A DNA stretch of 64,000 nucleotides from Fenollaria sporofastidiosus (GTDB lineage Bacteria; Bacillota; Clostridia; Tissierellales; Peptoniphilaceae). The stretch spans positions 1,566,064 to 1,630,063 of the forward strand of contig NZ_OW968186.1 in assembly GCF_943169635.2 (NCBI RefSeq), read 5' to 3'. The translations under genes were made by a program, and so were the position numbers. Below, in pieces: positions 53,982-62,061 of the stretch; the first letter of the stretch is position 1; each line of letters opens with the position of its first letter. The notes under the pieces were generated by a model. It was not told the origin of the DNA. It searched no databases and saw only the letters and a program-made list of their open reading frames with translations.

Positions 53982-53994
53982 CTACATATATCAC
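53972..53994 (+). promoter_or_regulatory. Operator-like palindrome over the -10 box
   Basis: GTGATATA-N7-TATATCAC is a perfect inverted repeat that overlaps the -10 and the probable start of transcription, a classic repressor position. Confidence 0.65.
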
Positions 53995-54010
53995 ATGATT
54001 GGAGTTAATT

Positions 54011-55399
54011 ATGGTTTTTACAAGTGTAACATTTATATTTTATTTTTTGCCATTAGTGCTAATGATGTATTTTATTGTCCCAAAAAAGAATAGAGAATTA
54101 AGAAACATAGTACTCTTACTCTTCTCACTATTCTTCTACTTTGCAGGTGAACCAAAAGCTATCTTGGTAATGCTAGTCTCCATTGTAACAAATTATGCTT
54201 CCGGATATTTAATAGGGGTAATTCACGGTAAAAAACGTGCGCTGCCTTTAATTACAGCTATCATTATAAACTTGTCAATGCTGTTTTACTATAAGTACTT
54301 AAATTTCTTTACAACAAACTTTACTAGCATCTTTAAACTAAGTATTGAAACAAAAGAGATAATTATGCCCATAGGTATATCGTTCTTCACATTTCAAGGA
54401 CTTAGCTATGTTTTTGATGTGTACATGGGAAATGCTAAATATAAAAAGAATCCTTTGGATATAGCTTTATATATATCGCTCTTTCCTCAGCTTATAGCAG
54501 GACCAATTGTCAGATATGAAACTGTTGCTAATGAAATTGAAGACAGAGATGAAACGCTTGATAAGTTTGCAAGTGGTGTTTTGAGATTTATAGTTGGTTT
54601 CTCAAAAAAATTATTGCTAGCTAATAAATTTGGCATTATAGCTGATGAAATCTTTAGACTTAATGGTGGATACAACATTAGTGTTCCACTTGCTTGGTTT
54701 GGAGCCTTTGCCTATGCAATGCAAATTTACTACGACTTTAGCGCCTACTCTGACATGGCCATTGGTCTTGGAAAAATATTTGGATTTAATTTCTTAGAGA
54801 ACTTTAACTACCCCTACATTTCAAAAAGTATAACAGAGTTTTGGAGACGCTGGCACATTTCACTTGGCACTTGGTTTAGAGACTACATCTACATACCACT
54901 TGGCGGTAACAGAGTAAGTGTATTTCATCATATAATAAATATCTTTATAGTCTGGTTTTTAACAGGTTTTTGGCACGGAGCATCTTGGAATTATATCATC
55001 TGGGGTCTATACTTCTTTGTCTTTTTAGTATTAGAAAAGTATATATTTAATAAGGCCTTTAAAAATATTCCAAACATTTTTAAACATATCTATACCGTTT
55101 TTGTCTTACTAATAGGATGGGTTATATTTAAAGAGGAAAATATTTTTTTATTATTAAAATACCTACGTGCTATGTTTAATTTTGGTTCAAACGAAACTAT
55201 AGGCGGACTTCTTTATTATTTAAAAGAATACTATATAGAAATTATTTTAGGCATAGTCTTTTCAACAGGCTTGTTTAAAAAGTTTGAATTAGGCTATAAA
55301 AAATTATACCTAATCTTTGTATATGGAATACTTTTCATCTTATCGATAATTGTACTATTTAGCAGCTCATACAACCCATTTATATATTTCAGGTTTTAG
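54011..55399 (+). CDS. MBOAT family O-acyltransferase (AlgI/DltB-like)
   Basis: 462 aa from ATG 54011 (TGGAGTTAATT). It is a polytopic membrane protein with the MBOAT signatures FWRRWHISLGTWFRDYIYIPLGGNR and the catalytic histidine in GFWHGASWNYIIWGLYF. AlgI-type proteins pass acetyl groups across the membrane to an extracellular transferase. The partner is the next gene, 8 bases downstream. Confidence 0.93.
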   Translation: MVFTSVTFIFYFLPLVLMMYFIVPKKNRELRNIVLLLFSLFFYFAGEPKAILVMLVSIVTNYASGYLIGVIHGKKRALPLITAIIINLSMLFYYKYLNFFTTNFTSIFKLSIETKEIIMPIGISFFTFQGLSYVFDVYMGNAKYKKNPLDIALYISLFPQLIAGPIVRYETVANEIEDRDETLDKFASGVLRFIVGFSKKLLLANKFGIIADEIFRLNGGYNISVPLAWFGAFAYAMQIYYDFSAYSDMAIGLGKIFGFNFLENFNYPYISKSITEFWRRWHISLGTWFRDYIYIPLGGNRVSVFHHIINIFIVWFLTGFWHGASWNYIIWGLYFFVFLVLEKYIFNKAFKNIPNIFKHIYTVFVLLIGWVIFKEENIFLLLKYLRAMFNFGSNETIGGLLYYLKEYYIEIILGIVFSTGLFKKFELGYKKLYLIFVYGILFILSIIVLFSSSYNPFIYFRF

Positions 55400-55407
55400 G
55401 TGATATT

Positions 55408-56562
55408 ATGAAAAAGAAAAACTTATTTATAACAATTTCGTTTTTATCTATAATTTATATTTCAATGCTTTTAATAACAATGTTTAGAAATGATTCAGTG
55501 CTAACATACTTTGAAAATAGAAACATAAAAGCTAAACCAGAAATGAGTATTGAAACTATCTTCAATGAAAATTATTTTGGTAAGCTTGAAGACTACTTAA
55601 AAGATTCTTTTAAAGGTAGAAATAAGTTAGTAGAATTAGATACGCTAATTAATAAATCAATTATAAAAAGACCCGTGGTTAATGGTGTTTACTGTGATAA
55701 GAATCTTTATCTGGCAAGATGGGAAAGATGGTGGCCGTATGACTATAAAAATGATCTAAAACATATGTCTGAAGCTTATGCCAAACTAAATGATAAACTT
55801 AAAACTAATGGCATTAACTTTATATATGTAGGTGTTCCTGAACATAGCTATGTTTTCTCAGATAAATATCCAGATTATATGCTAAATAAGCATGATGAAT
55901 GGAAAGAGATTGAAGATGCATTCTTCGATGAGCTAAACAAAAACCTTATTCTAAACATAAAAATGAGCACAAAGATTAAAAACAGAGATTTAGAATACTC
56001 AAAAACAGATCATCACTTTTCTTACCTTGGGGCTAAAAATGCATATGATGAAATCATTAAAACCATAAATGAAAATACAAAGTATAAACTTGATAGCAAT
56101 GTTGAATTAATTAAAGGAAAAGAAGAGTTCCGAGGCTCCTATGCGAGAAAACTTTTCTTTTTAGGGAACTTGCATGATGACTACTACACCTATAAAGAAA
56201 ATTTCAAATATGAAAGATTTGATGATAATATAAAAAGTGATGATAAACTATTCTTTCAAGAAGACAATCTATACCGTGGAAGCATGGGCTACGGTGTTTA
56301 CATGGGCGGAGATAAAAGCTTTACGGAAATTAAAACTGATAGGAACAACTTACCTAATATATTAGTATATGGCGATTCATTTACAAACCCAATTGAAACA
56401 CTTCTAGTAAGAAATGCAAATAATTTTTACAGTGTTGATTTTAGATACAAGAAGGATCAAAGTTTAATGGAAATTATTAATAAATACAAGCCCGATATAG
56501 TAGTATGTATTAGAGATAATCTTATGTATTTAAATAAAGATGACAATGGTATAACAGAATAA
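55408..56562 (+). CDS. DHHW/AlgJ-like extracellular O-acetyltransferase
   Basis: 384 aa. One N-terminal membrane anchor (ITISFLSIIYISMLLITMF), then an SGNH-type fold with KTDHHFSYLGAKNAYDEI near residue 205 (the Asp-His pair of AlgJ/AlgX and DHHW proteins) and NILVYGDSFTNPIETLL near residue 330 carrying the nucleophilic serine in GDS. It probably transfers acetyl from the MBOAT to a secreted or wall polysaccharide. Ribosome site AGGTGATATT. Confidence 0.85.
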   Translation: MKKKNLFITISFLSIIYISMLLITMFRNDSVLTYFENRNIKAKPEMSIETIFNENYFGKLEDYLKDSFKGRNKLVELDTLINKSIIKRPVVNGVYCDKNLYLARWERWWPYDYKNDLKHMSEAYAKLNDKLKTNGINFIYVGVPEHSYVFSDKYPDYMLNKHDEWKEIEDAFFDELNKNLILNIKMSTKIKNRDLEYSKTDHHFSYLGAKNAYDEIIKTINENTKYKLDSNVELIKGKEEFRGSYARKLFFLGNLHDDYYTYKENFKYERFDDNIKSDDKLFFQEDNLYRGSMGYGVYMGGDKSFTEIKTDRNNLPNILVYGDSFTNPIETLLVRNANNFYSVDFRYKKDQSLMEIINKYKPDIVVCIRDNLMYLNKDDNGITE

Positions 56563-56579
56563 ATAAGCTTATCAATATA

Positions 56580-56611
56580 AAAGCACTCGTATATAACGAG
56601 TGCTTTCTTTA
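56580..56611. terminator. Bidirectional terminator between convergent genes
   Basis: An 11-base arm AAAGCACTCGT pairs with ACGAGTGCTTT around ATATA, with T-runs on both sides, ending the acetylation pair (plus) and the DUF1294 unit (minus). Confidence 0.85.
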
Positions 56612-56624
56612 TATTTCTATATGA

Positions 56625-56894
56625 CTAATAAACTTTACTAAGAATGATTAGTCCTATGAAGTTTGCGATGTAGAAGTAAAATTTTCTTATCTTGTGCCTG
56701 AATACAAACATTGCAGCAAAGCCTCCTAGTCCTCCGCCTGCCATGCTAAATAAAAGAAGTACAATTTCTGGCACTCTCCATCCGTGGAAGGATGCTTTTA
56801 GCTTGTCATATGCGTACAATAGAAAGGCTATGACGTTTGTTCCTAAAAATATTATTCGTCCAAATGTTTTTATTATGTTTAAAATTATTCCCAT
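56625..56894 (-). CDS. DUF1294 family membrane protein
   Basis: 89 aa with three hydrophobic segments. NVIAFLLYAYDKLKA, WRVPEIVLLLFSMAGGGLGGFAAMFVFRHKIRKFYF matches the DUF1294 core. It starts 1 base after the AAA protein stop and ends the chaperone-like unit. Function unknown. Confidence 0.85.
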   Translation of the reverse strand: MGIILNIIKTFGRIIFLGTNVIAFLLYAYDKLKASFHGWRVPEIVLLLFSMAGGGLGGFAAMFVFRHKIRKFYFYIANFIGLIILSKVY

Positions 56895-56895
56895 A

Positions 56896-59103
56896 CTACT
56901 CTCCTATCGCTCTTGTTACATCTATCGCCTTTATCAACAATATGTCTTGTGCACCTTCATTAACTACTCTACTTGCTTGCGCTGTAGTAATCCTTTCGAA
57001 TATTCTACGTGCCTCTCTACCATTGCCAAAGTTTTTATCTTTGTGTTGGACTAGGTATTCGAAATGCTTTGATACTTCTTCTAAGGCGTCTTGGTCTATC
57101 TCGTAGTGCTGCGAAGTGCATATACGTTTGAATATTTCTACTAGCTCATTTGCGTTGTAATCTGGAAACTCTATGATCTCGCCTATCCTGGAGCTAAGTC
57201 CAGGGTTTACATTTAGTAGATCGTTCATCTCTTTTGTGTAACCTGCAAAGATAACGACTAGCTTGTCACGATTGTTCTCCATCTCTTGTATAAGTGTGGC
57301 TATGGCTTCTGGACCAAAGTCTTTTGAGCTAGTTCCTGCTAGTGAGTACGCTTCATCTATGAATAAGATGCCGCCGTAAGCTGACTTACATATGTCTTGT
57401 GTTTTAGGACCTGTCTGACCTATATATTGACCAACTAGCTTTGATCTATCTGCCTCTACAAACTTTTCTGCGCTTAGTGCGCCCATCTGATAAAAGATCT
57501 TGCCTAGTATTCTTGCAACTGTTGTCTTACCTGTGCCGGGATTTCCTGTAAAGACCATGTGATATGACTTAGTGCTTGTCTTTATGCCTTTTTCTTCAAG
57601 CATCTTGTTATATATCATTTGATTTTTTAACTCTTCAACTCTGCGCTTAACTGGCTCAAGTCCGACTAGTTTATTAAGCTCTTCCATGGCTTCTTCTATG
57701 CCATCTCTTCCAACTTTGCTTAGATCGACTCCAAAGTCTACCGAGCTTAGTGTTGTTAGTTCTTCTTTTGAAACGTTCTTGCCTGCAACTCTTAGTGCTT
57801 TCTCTTTGATGGCATCTTCGATTATGCTTCTTGCGCTTCTACCATTGCCAAAGTCTTCTTGTGCTTTCTCGGCTTCTATCCTCTTTAAGAAGGCCTTTCT
57901 TCCATCTTCTGATAATACAAAGTGGTTCTTCTTTGCATATATCTCTGCTATTCTTAATAGGTCTTGCTCCTCATAGTCTTCGAAGTAGATCTCCATATTG
58001 ATTCTTGACTTAAGTCCTGGGTTCGTCTTAAGCAGCTCTCTCATCTCTTTTGTATAACCTGCAAGTATGACGATGAACTTGTCTCTATGGTCTTCCATAG
58101 CCTTAACTAGTGTGTCGATTGCTTCTTTACCAAAGTCATTCTCTCCACCACGTGCAAGTGCGTACGCCTCGTCTATAAACAATACGCCGCCCATCGCTTC
58201 TTCAATCTTCTCCTGTGTTTGCTTAGCTGTTACGCCTATATATTGTCCAACTAGGTCTGAACGGTCTACTTCAACGAGCTGACCCTTTTCAAGTATGCCA
58301 ACGTCTCTGAAGATATCACCTATAAGTCTTGCAACTGTTGTCTTACCAGTTCCGGGATTGCCGTAGAAGGCAAAGTGGTAGCTCATCTTGTTCTCGTTTA
58401 CTATGCCTTGCTTTTCTCTCATCTGTTCGAACTCGATTTGCTTTATAATCTTATTAACTTCTTCCTTAACACTATCAAGACCAATCATATCGTTTAGCTT
58501 TTTAAGGTCTTCTTGCAAGGCTGACTGTGCTGTTTCTTTCTTAGCAGCTTCGCTTTTTGTCTTTTGCAAGAATGTACTTGCTGCGTCGCTCTCTTTGGAG
58601 TTTGGGCGCGTCATCATTATCTTCCTAGCAAGTTTTTTAAGCTTATCATACTCGCCGACTCTATAATAAAAATCAAGCTTTAAAGCCTCAAAGCCCTTGT
58701 CTGGATAGGAGTCGATTGTGCTCCCAATTTCATTGTACTCGCGATCGACTAAGAGATGCATAAATTTTAGCTTGTCAAAGCCTTCGTTTCTAGCATATAA
58801 ATTCTCAACTATAGTGTAGATTCTCTTAAAGTCTTCGTCATTCTCGCTTTCAAAATATATCTCAAGCAAAAACTGGTAGCACTTAAAGTCTTTATCAGTT
58901 TCCTCTTCTAGTAATCTTACTGCCTCGTCTTTTTCTCCCTTCATGTAAGAAGCTTTTGCTAAGAAGTAAGCATAAGTAGCTTTGCTCACCTCGTCTTTAT
59001 GCTTTTCTAAGTATGGAAGGAAAGTCTCTACGCCACCTGAGTTAAGTCTAGCGTTTAATCTCTCATCCATGCTGCTAGCGTTTGAAAATAAATTCATATC
59101 CAT
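56896..59103 (-). CDS. Tandem CbxX/SpoVK-type AAA+ ATPase with N-terminal TPR-like region
   Basis: 735 aa. Residues 1-190 are helical, TPR-like. AAA module 1: Walker A GNPGTGKTT (about 248-256), Walker B GGVLFIDEAYAL (about 306-315). AAA module 2: Walker A GNPGTGKTT (about 520-528), Walker B GGILFIDEAYSL. Sensor and arginine-finger regions (NPGLKSRI, NPGLSSRI) are intact in both. Most family members (CbbX, SpoVK, EccA) have one module. It follows the J-like/TPR gene by 9 bases and is probably a remodelling motor of the same system. Confidence 0.9.
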   Translation of the reverse strand: MDMNLFSNASSMDERLNARLNSGGVETFLPYLEKHKDEVSKATYAYFLAKASYMKGEKDEAVRLLEEETDKDFKCYQFLLEIYFESENDEDFKRIYTIVENLYARNEGFDKLKFMHLLVDREYNEIGSTIDSYPDKGFEALKLDFYYRVGEYDKLKKLARKIMMTRPNSKESDAASTFLQKTKSEAAKKETAQSALQEDLKKLNDMIGLDSVKEEVNKIIKQIEFEQMREKQGIVNENKMSYHFAFYGNPGTGKTTVARLIGDIFRDVGILEKGQLVEVDRSDLVGQYIGVTAKQTQEKIEEAMGGVLFIDEAYALARGGENDFGKEAIDTLVKAMEDHRDKFIVILAGYTKEMRELLKTNPGLKSRINMEIYFEDYEEQDLLRIAEIYAKKNHFVLSEDGRKAFLKRIEAEKAQEDFGNGRSARSIIEDAIKEKALRVAGKNVSKEELTTLSSVDFGVDLSKVGRDGIEEAMEELNKLVGLEPVKRRVEELKNQMIYNKMLEEKGIKTSTKSYHMVFTGNPGTGKTTVARILGKIFYQMGALSAEKFVEADRSKLVGQYIGQTGPKTQDICKSAYGGILFIDEAYSLAGTSSKDFGPEAIATLIQEMENNRDKLVVIFAGYTKEMNDLLNVNPGLSSRIGEIIEFPDYNANELVEIFKRICTSQHYEIDQDALEEVSKHFEYLVQHKDKNFGNGREARRIFERITTAQASRVVNEGAQDILLIKAIDVTRAIGE

Positions 59104-59112
59104 CTGTTATTA

Positions 59113-60396
59113 TCACCTGCGTTTTGGTCTTTTCTCGCCACTTAATTTGCTTTGTAGAGCCCAAATAAATTTGTTTGTGCCAGCTATCATCGCACCATTA
59201 GCTAAATAGCCTTCCACTTTCATAAATGTTTTCACTAAGTATATGTCTACAGCAAATACTCCAAGTGCAAAAAGCTCAGAGTTCAATATTGACTTCATAA
59301 AAGGTAAGATGAAGGAAATAATCGAAGTTATAATTTTTAATACTGGATTTTCTACTAAAAGTAGTGCTAAAACTCCGAGTATCTTCCATATTAGTTCAAC
59401 TGGCTCTGTCTTTTTAAGTAAATCCTTTGCATTTTGTAGTAAGTTTGTATATACTTCATCATTGTCATAAGAGATCGCCTTTTCCATATTTGCGATGTAG
59501 TTATAAACATCTTTCTTCGTTGTTAAATAACAGTTGTCTTCGTAAGGGACTGCATACTCTAAAGCTTTTTTATAATACATCCTTGCTACTTCATTTTTTA
59601 AATTTGCATTGGATATTATATAGTCATATGGTTCAACTGTTAAATATCCATGGAAGGTATCAATATCTCCACCTAATTTATATGCAGCCTCGTAAAATTC
59701 AATAGCTTTATCTAAATCGTTCTTACACTCATAGTATACACCCTTTATAAAGTGTCCATATACAGAATTTTTATCTTTTATTGGCTCGTATACAATCTTA
59801 TATATTTCTTCAAGGTATCTTTTATCATTAGTGTAGGTGCACAAAACAAGCAAGCTATAAGCAGCATCATAATCTTTATCTCTTATAGAAAAGATCTTAT
59901 AGTAAGCATCTTTAGCGCTATCATACTCACCTTTGTTTCTATAGTAGTCACCAAGTGCTTTCCACACAGCTGGATACTTTGGAGTAGCCTTTATCGCCTT
60001 GTCAATGAGTCTATATGCTTCATTGTCATCATAGCCCATAAGGCCTCTAGCTTTCTCAAGCGCCTCATCAACTGTCATGGAGCTGTCATTATTATTTTGT
60101 TTAGGCTGTGTTCTTGGGCTTGGCTGTTGTCTAGGCGCCTCTTGATTATTATTCCTTGTTTCAGCCTTCCTTTGCTCGCTAAGATTGTAGAGATAATCAT
60201 TATAAGCCTTCTCATCTTCAAAGATGTCCACAGCTTCATTGATTAATTTAACCATCTCTTCAGCTTTGTCCCTTTTTTCTTTTAAAGGATTTGATGTTCT
60301 TGAAGTCCAAGTTCTAAGCTCTTCATGAAGATAATTTGCAATCTCTTGTCTATTGAAATCTTGATTTATATTTAATAATCTATAATAATCTTTCAT
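59113..60396 (-). CDS. Membrane-anchored J-like/TPR protein lacking HPD (paralogue 1)
   Basis: 427 aa. Residues 1-70 form a J-like domain: MKDYYRLLNINQDFNRQEI, then helix II/III with LRTWTSRTSNPLKEKRDKAEEMVKLINEAVDIF. The HPD tripeptide of true J proteins is replaced in the WTSRTSNP stretch. A Gln/Pro/Asn linker follows, then TPR repeats about 115-250 (KYPAVWKALGDYYRNKGEYDSAKDAYYKIF), and C-terminal hydrophobic segments around residues 335-395, ending LSGEKRPKRR. It probably recruits the Hsp70 encoded 8 bases upstream to the membrane (inference). Confidence 0.82.
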   Translation of the reverse strand: MKDYYRLLNINQDFNRQEIANYLHEELRTWTSRTSNPLKEKRDKAEEMVKLINEAVDIFEDEKAYNDYLYNLSEQRKAETRNNNQEAPRQQPSPRTQPKQNNNDSSMTVDEALEKARGLMGYDDNEAYRLIDKAIKATPKYPAVWKALGDYYRNKGEYDSAKDAYYKIFSIRDKDYDAAYSLLVLCTYTNDKRYLEEIYKIVYEPIKDKNSVYGHFIKGVYYECKNDLDKAIEFYEAAYKLGGDIDTFHGYLTVEPYDYIISNANLKNEVARMYYKKALEYAVPYEDNCYLTTKKDVYNYIANMEKAISYDNDEVYTNLLQNAKDLLKKTEPVELIWKILGVLALLLVENPVLKIITSIISFILPFMKSILNSELFALGVFAVDIYLVKTFMKVEGYLANGAMIAGTNKFIWALQSKLSGEKRPKRR

Positions 60397-60404
60397 CTCT
60401 GCAC

Positions 60405-61916
60405 CTACTCAATATTTAGATTGTTAATCTTGTTTGCCTTTTCCATAACCTCTTGCTTGCTAAGATTAGCTTTTCTTTCAAGTTCTTCTACTCTCCACTT
60501 AATACCTGTTGTCACGTCCAAAACATCAACACAGATAATGCCGTTTACATCGTAGCTGAATGTGATTTCTATGCCAGCGCCAGCTGATCTTTGTGCTTGA
60601 GGCAATTGTACGTCAGTCTCTCCTATGATATTAACATACTCTATGTCTTTATCTTCACCTTCGCAAATCCTGATCTTGATGTGATCTTGATTATCTTCTA
60701 CAAGATTGAACGATGCAGTAAATGATGCTGGTAGAGGACTGTTTTTAGGTATGATTACACAGTTTTCTTCTTTACCTGAGTCAACGTTATTTGCAATAGT
60801 TCCTAGAGCGTGTGAGTTAACGTCTATGATGTTTACACCTTTGATATTTTGATCAGATGTATCCGCACCCTTAAGTAGATGTGCTTGTATAGCTGCACCC
60901 ATGGCAACGACTTCATCTGGATTTAGCTCGAATGATGGCTTCTTGCCCATGAACTCTTCGACCATCTCTCTAACAAGCTTCATTCTTGATGATCCCCCTA
61001 CGAAGATGGTCTTGTCTATGTCGTCTTTAGTCATATCTGCATCTTCTAGTGTAAACATCATCATAGTAAGTGTCTTCTTGACATCTTCTTCTATAAGTGA
61101 GTTGAATAATTCAAGTGTTATCTCGATTTTATCTCTAACTCCGTCGCTGTTAATAATAATGTTTGTCTTTGCCTTTGATGAAAGCGCCTTCTTCGCCTCT
61201 TCAACTTTTTCGCGCAAATCTTCTATCGCATACACATCTTCAGATAAGTCAACGTTGTGCTTTTCTTCAACATAGTTTAAAACATATGCAAGAAGTGCAT
61301 TGTCGAAGTCAAAGCCACCTAGTTCACGGTTACCGTTTGTAGCTATAACCCTAAAGTTACCATCTTTAAGCTCCATAATAACAACGTCAAAGGTACCTCC
61401 TCCAAGGTCGTATATCATGATGTTTTGGTTTTGTGAATTTTGATTGATACCATACGCAAGGGCTGCTGCGGTAGGCTCGTTGATAATCTTAAGAATCTTT
61501 AGTCCAGCCATGTTGCCGGCGTCTTGTGTAGCTTTTCTTTGAGCGTCAGTAAAGTAAGCAGGAACAGTAATAACCGCTTCAGTAACTTCTTCTCCCAGGA
61601 AATCTTCCGCACTCTTCTTCATTTTCTTAAGTATAATGGCAGAGAGCTCTTCTGGAGAGAACAGCTCATGGTTCTTGTCACTAAACTTGTATGAAGGCTC
61701 TCCCATATGCCTTTTTATATAGGAAACAGTATCCTCTGGGCTAATTAGGGCCTCCTCTTTAGCAGCGTTACCTACTACAACGCCCTCATCTTCAAAAAAT
61801 ATTACAGAAGGTGTTGTACGTCCTCCTTCACTGTTTGGTATTACCTCTGGCTTGCCATCTTGATTTACATAAGCAACGCACGAGTTTGTTGTACCTAAAT
61901 CTATACCGATTTCCAT
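60405..61916 (-). CDS. Short Hsp70-family chaperone (HscC/DnaK-like, little or no lid)
   Basis: 503 aa from ATG 61916 (AAAGGTGGTCATTTA). The nucleotide-binding domain is complete: GIDLGTTNSCVAY, MIYDLGGGTFDVVIME, FVGGSSRMKLVREM, IINEPTAAALAYG. A beta substrate-binding domain follows (about 370-475), then only about 30 helical residues (ELERKANLSKQEVMEKANKI). DnaK has about 610 aa with a long lid. It is thus a lid-poor Hsp70, comparable in size to HscC. No GrpE or DnaJ is nearby; the J-like proteins on both sides are the likely partners. Confidence 0.9.
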   Translation of the reverse strand: MEIGIDLGTTNSCVAYVNQDGKPEVIPNSEGGRTTPSVIFFEDEGVVVGNAAKEEALISPEDTVSYIKRHMGEPSYKFSDKNHELFSPEELSAIILKKMKKSAEDFLGEEVTEAVITVPAYFTDAQRKATQDAGNMAGLKILKIINEPTAAALAYGINQNSQNQNIMIYDLGGGTFDVVIMELKDGNFRVIATNGNRELGGFDFDNALLAYVLNYVEEKHNVDLSEDVYAIEDLREKVEEAKKALSSKAKTNIIINSDGVRDKIEITLELFNSLIEEDVKKTLTMMMFTLEDADMTKDDIDKTIFVGGSSRMKLVREMVEEFMGKKPSFELNPDEVVAMGAAIQAHLLKGADTSDQNIKGVNIIDVNSHALGTIANNVDSGKEENCVIIPKNSPLPASFTASFNLVEDNQDHIKIRICEGEDKDIEYVNIIGETDVQLPQAQRSAGAGIEITFSYDVNGIICVDVLDVTTGIKWRVEELERKANLSKQEVMEKANKINNLNIE

Positions 61917-61953
61917 TAAATGACCACCTTTCAAAACAATTAATCTCACTATT

Positions 61954-61982
61954 ATTATAGTTCAAATTGCAAAAATAAGCAA
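61954..61982 (-). promoter_or_regulatory. Promoter of the Hsp70-J-AAA unit
   Basis: TTGCTT (61977-61982), 17 bases, TATAAT (61954-61959) on the minus strand. The block TTGCTTATTTTT is shared with the promoter of the paralogous J-like gene. No CIRCE or similar heat-shock operator is visible. Confidence 0.78.
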
Positions 61983-62031
61983 CAATTATATGCCTTTTAG
62001 CTTTAATTATTCTCTTTAAGGCAATAAAAAA

Positions 62032-62055
62032 AGTAGATGCATTAAAACATCTACT
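62032..62055 (-). terminator. Terminator after J-like paralogue 2
   Basis: An 8-bp stem AGTAGATG/CATCTACT is followed by a run of seven T on the minus strand. Confidence 0.9.
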
Positions 62056-62061
62056 TATAAT

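Noticed and set aside
59752..60246. 164-aa plus-strand frame
   Set aside because: It is antisense to the J-like/TPR gene and has no supporting motif.
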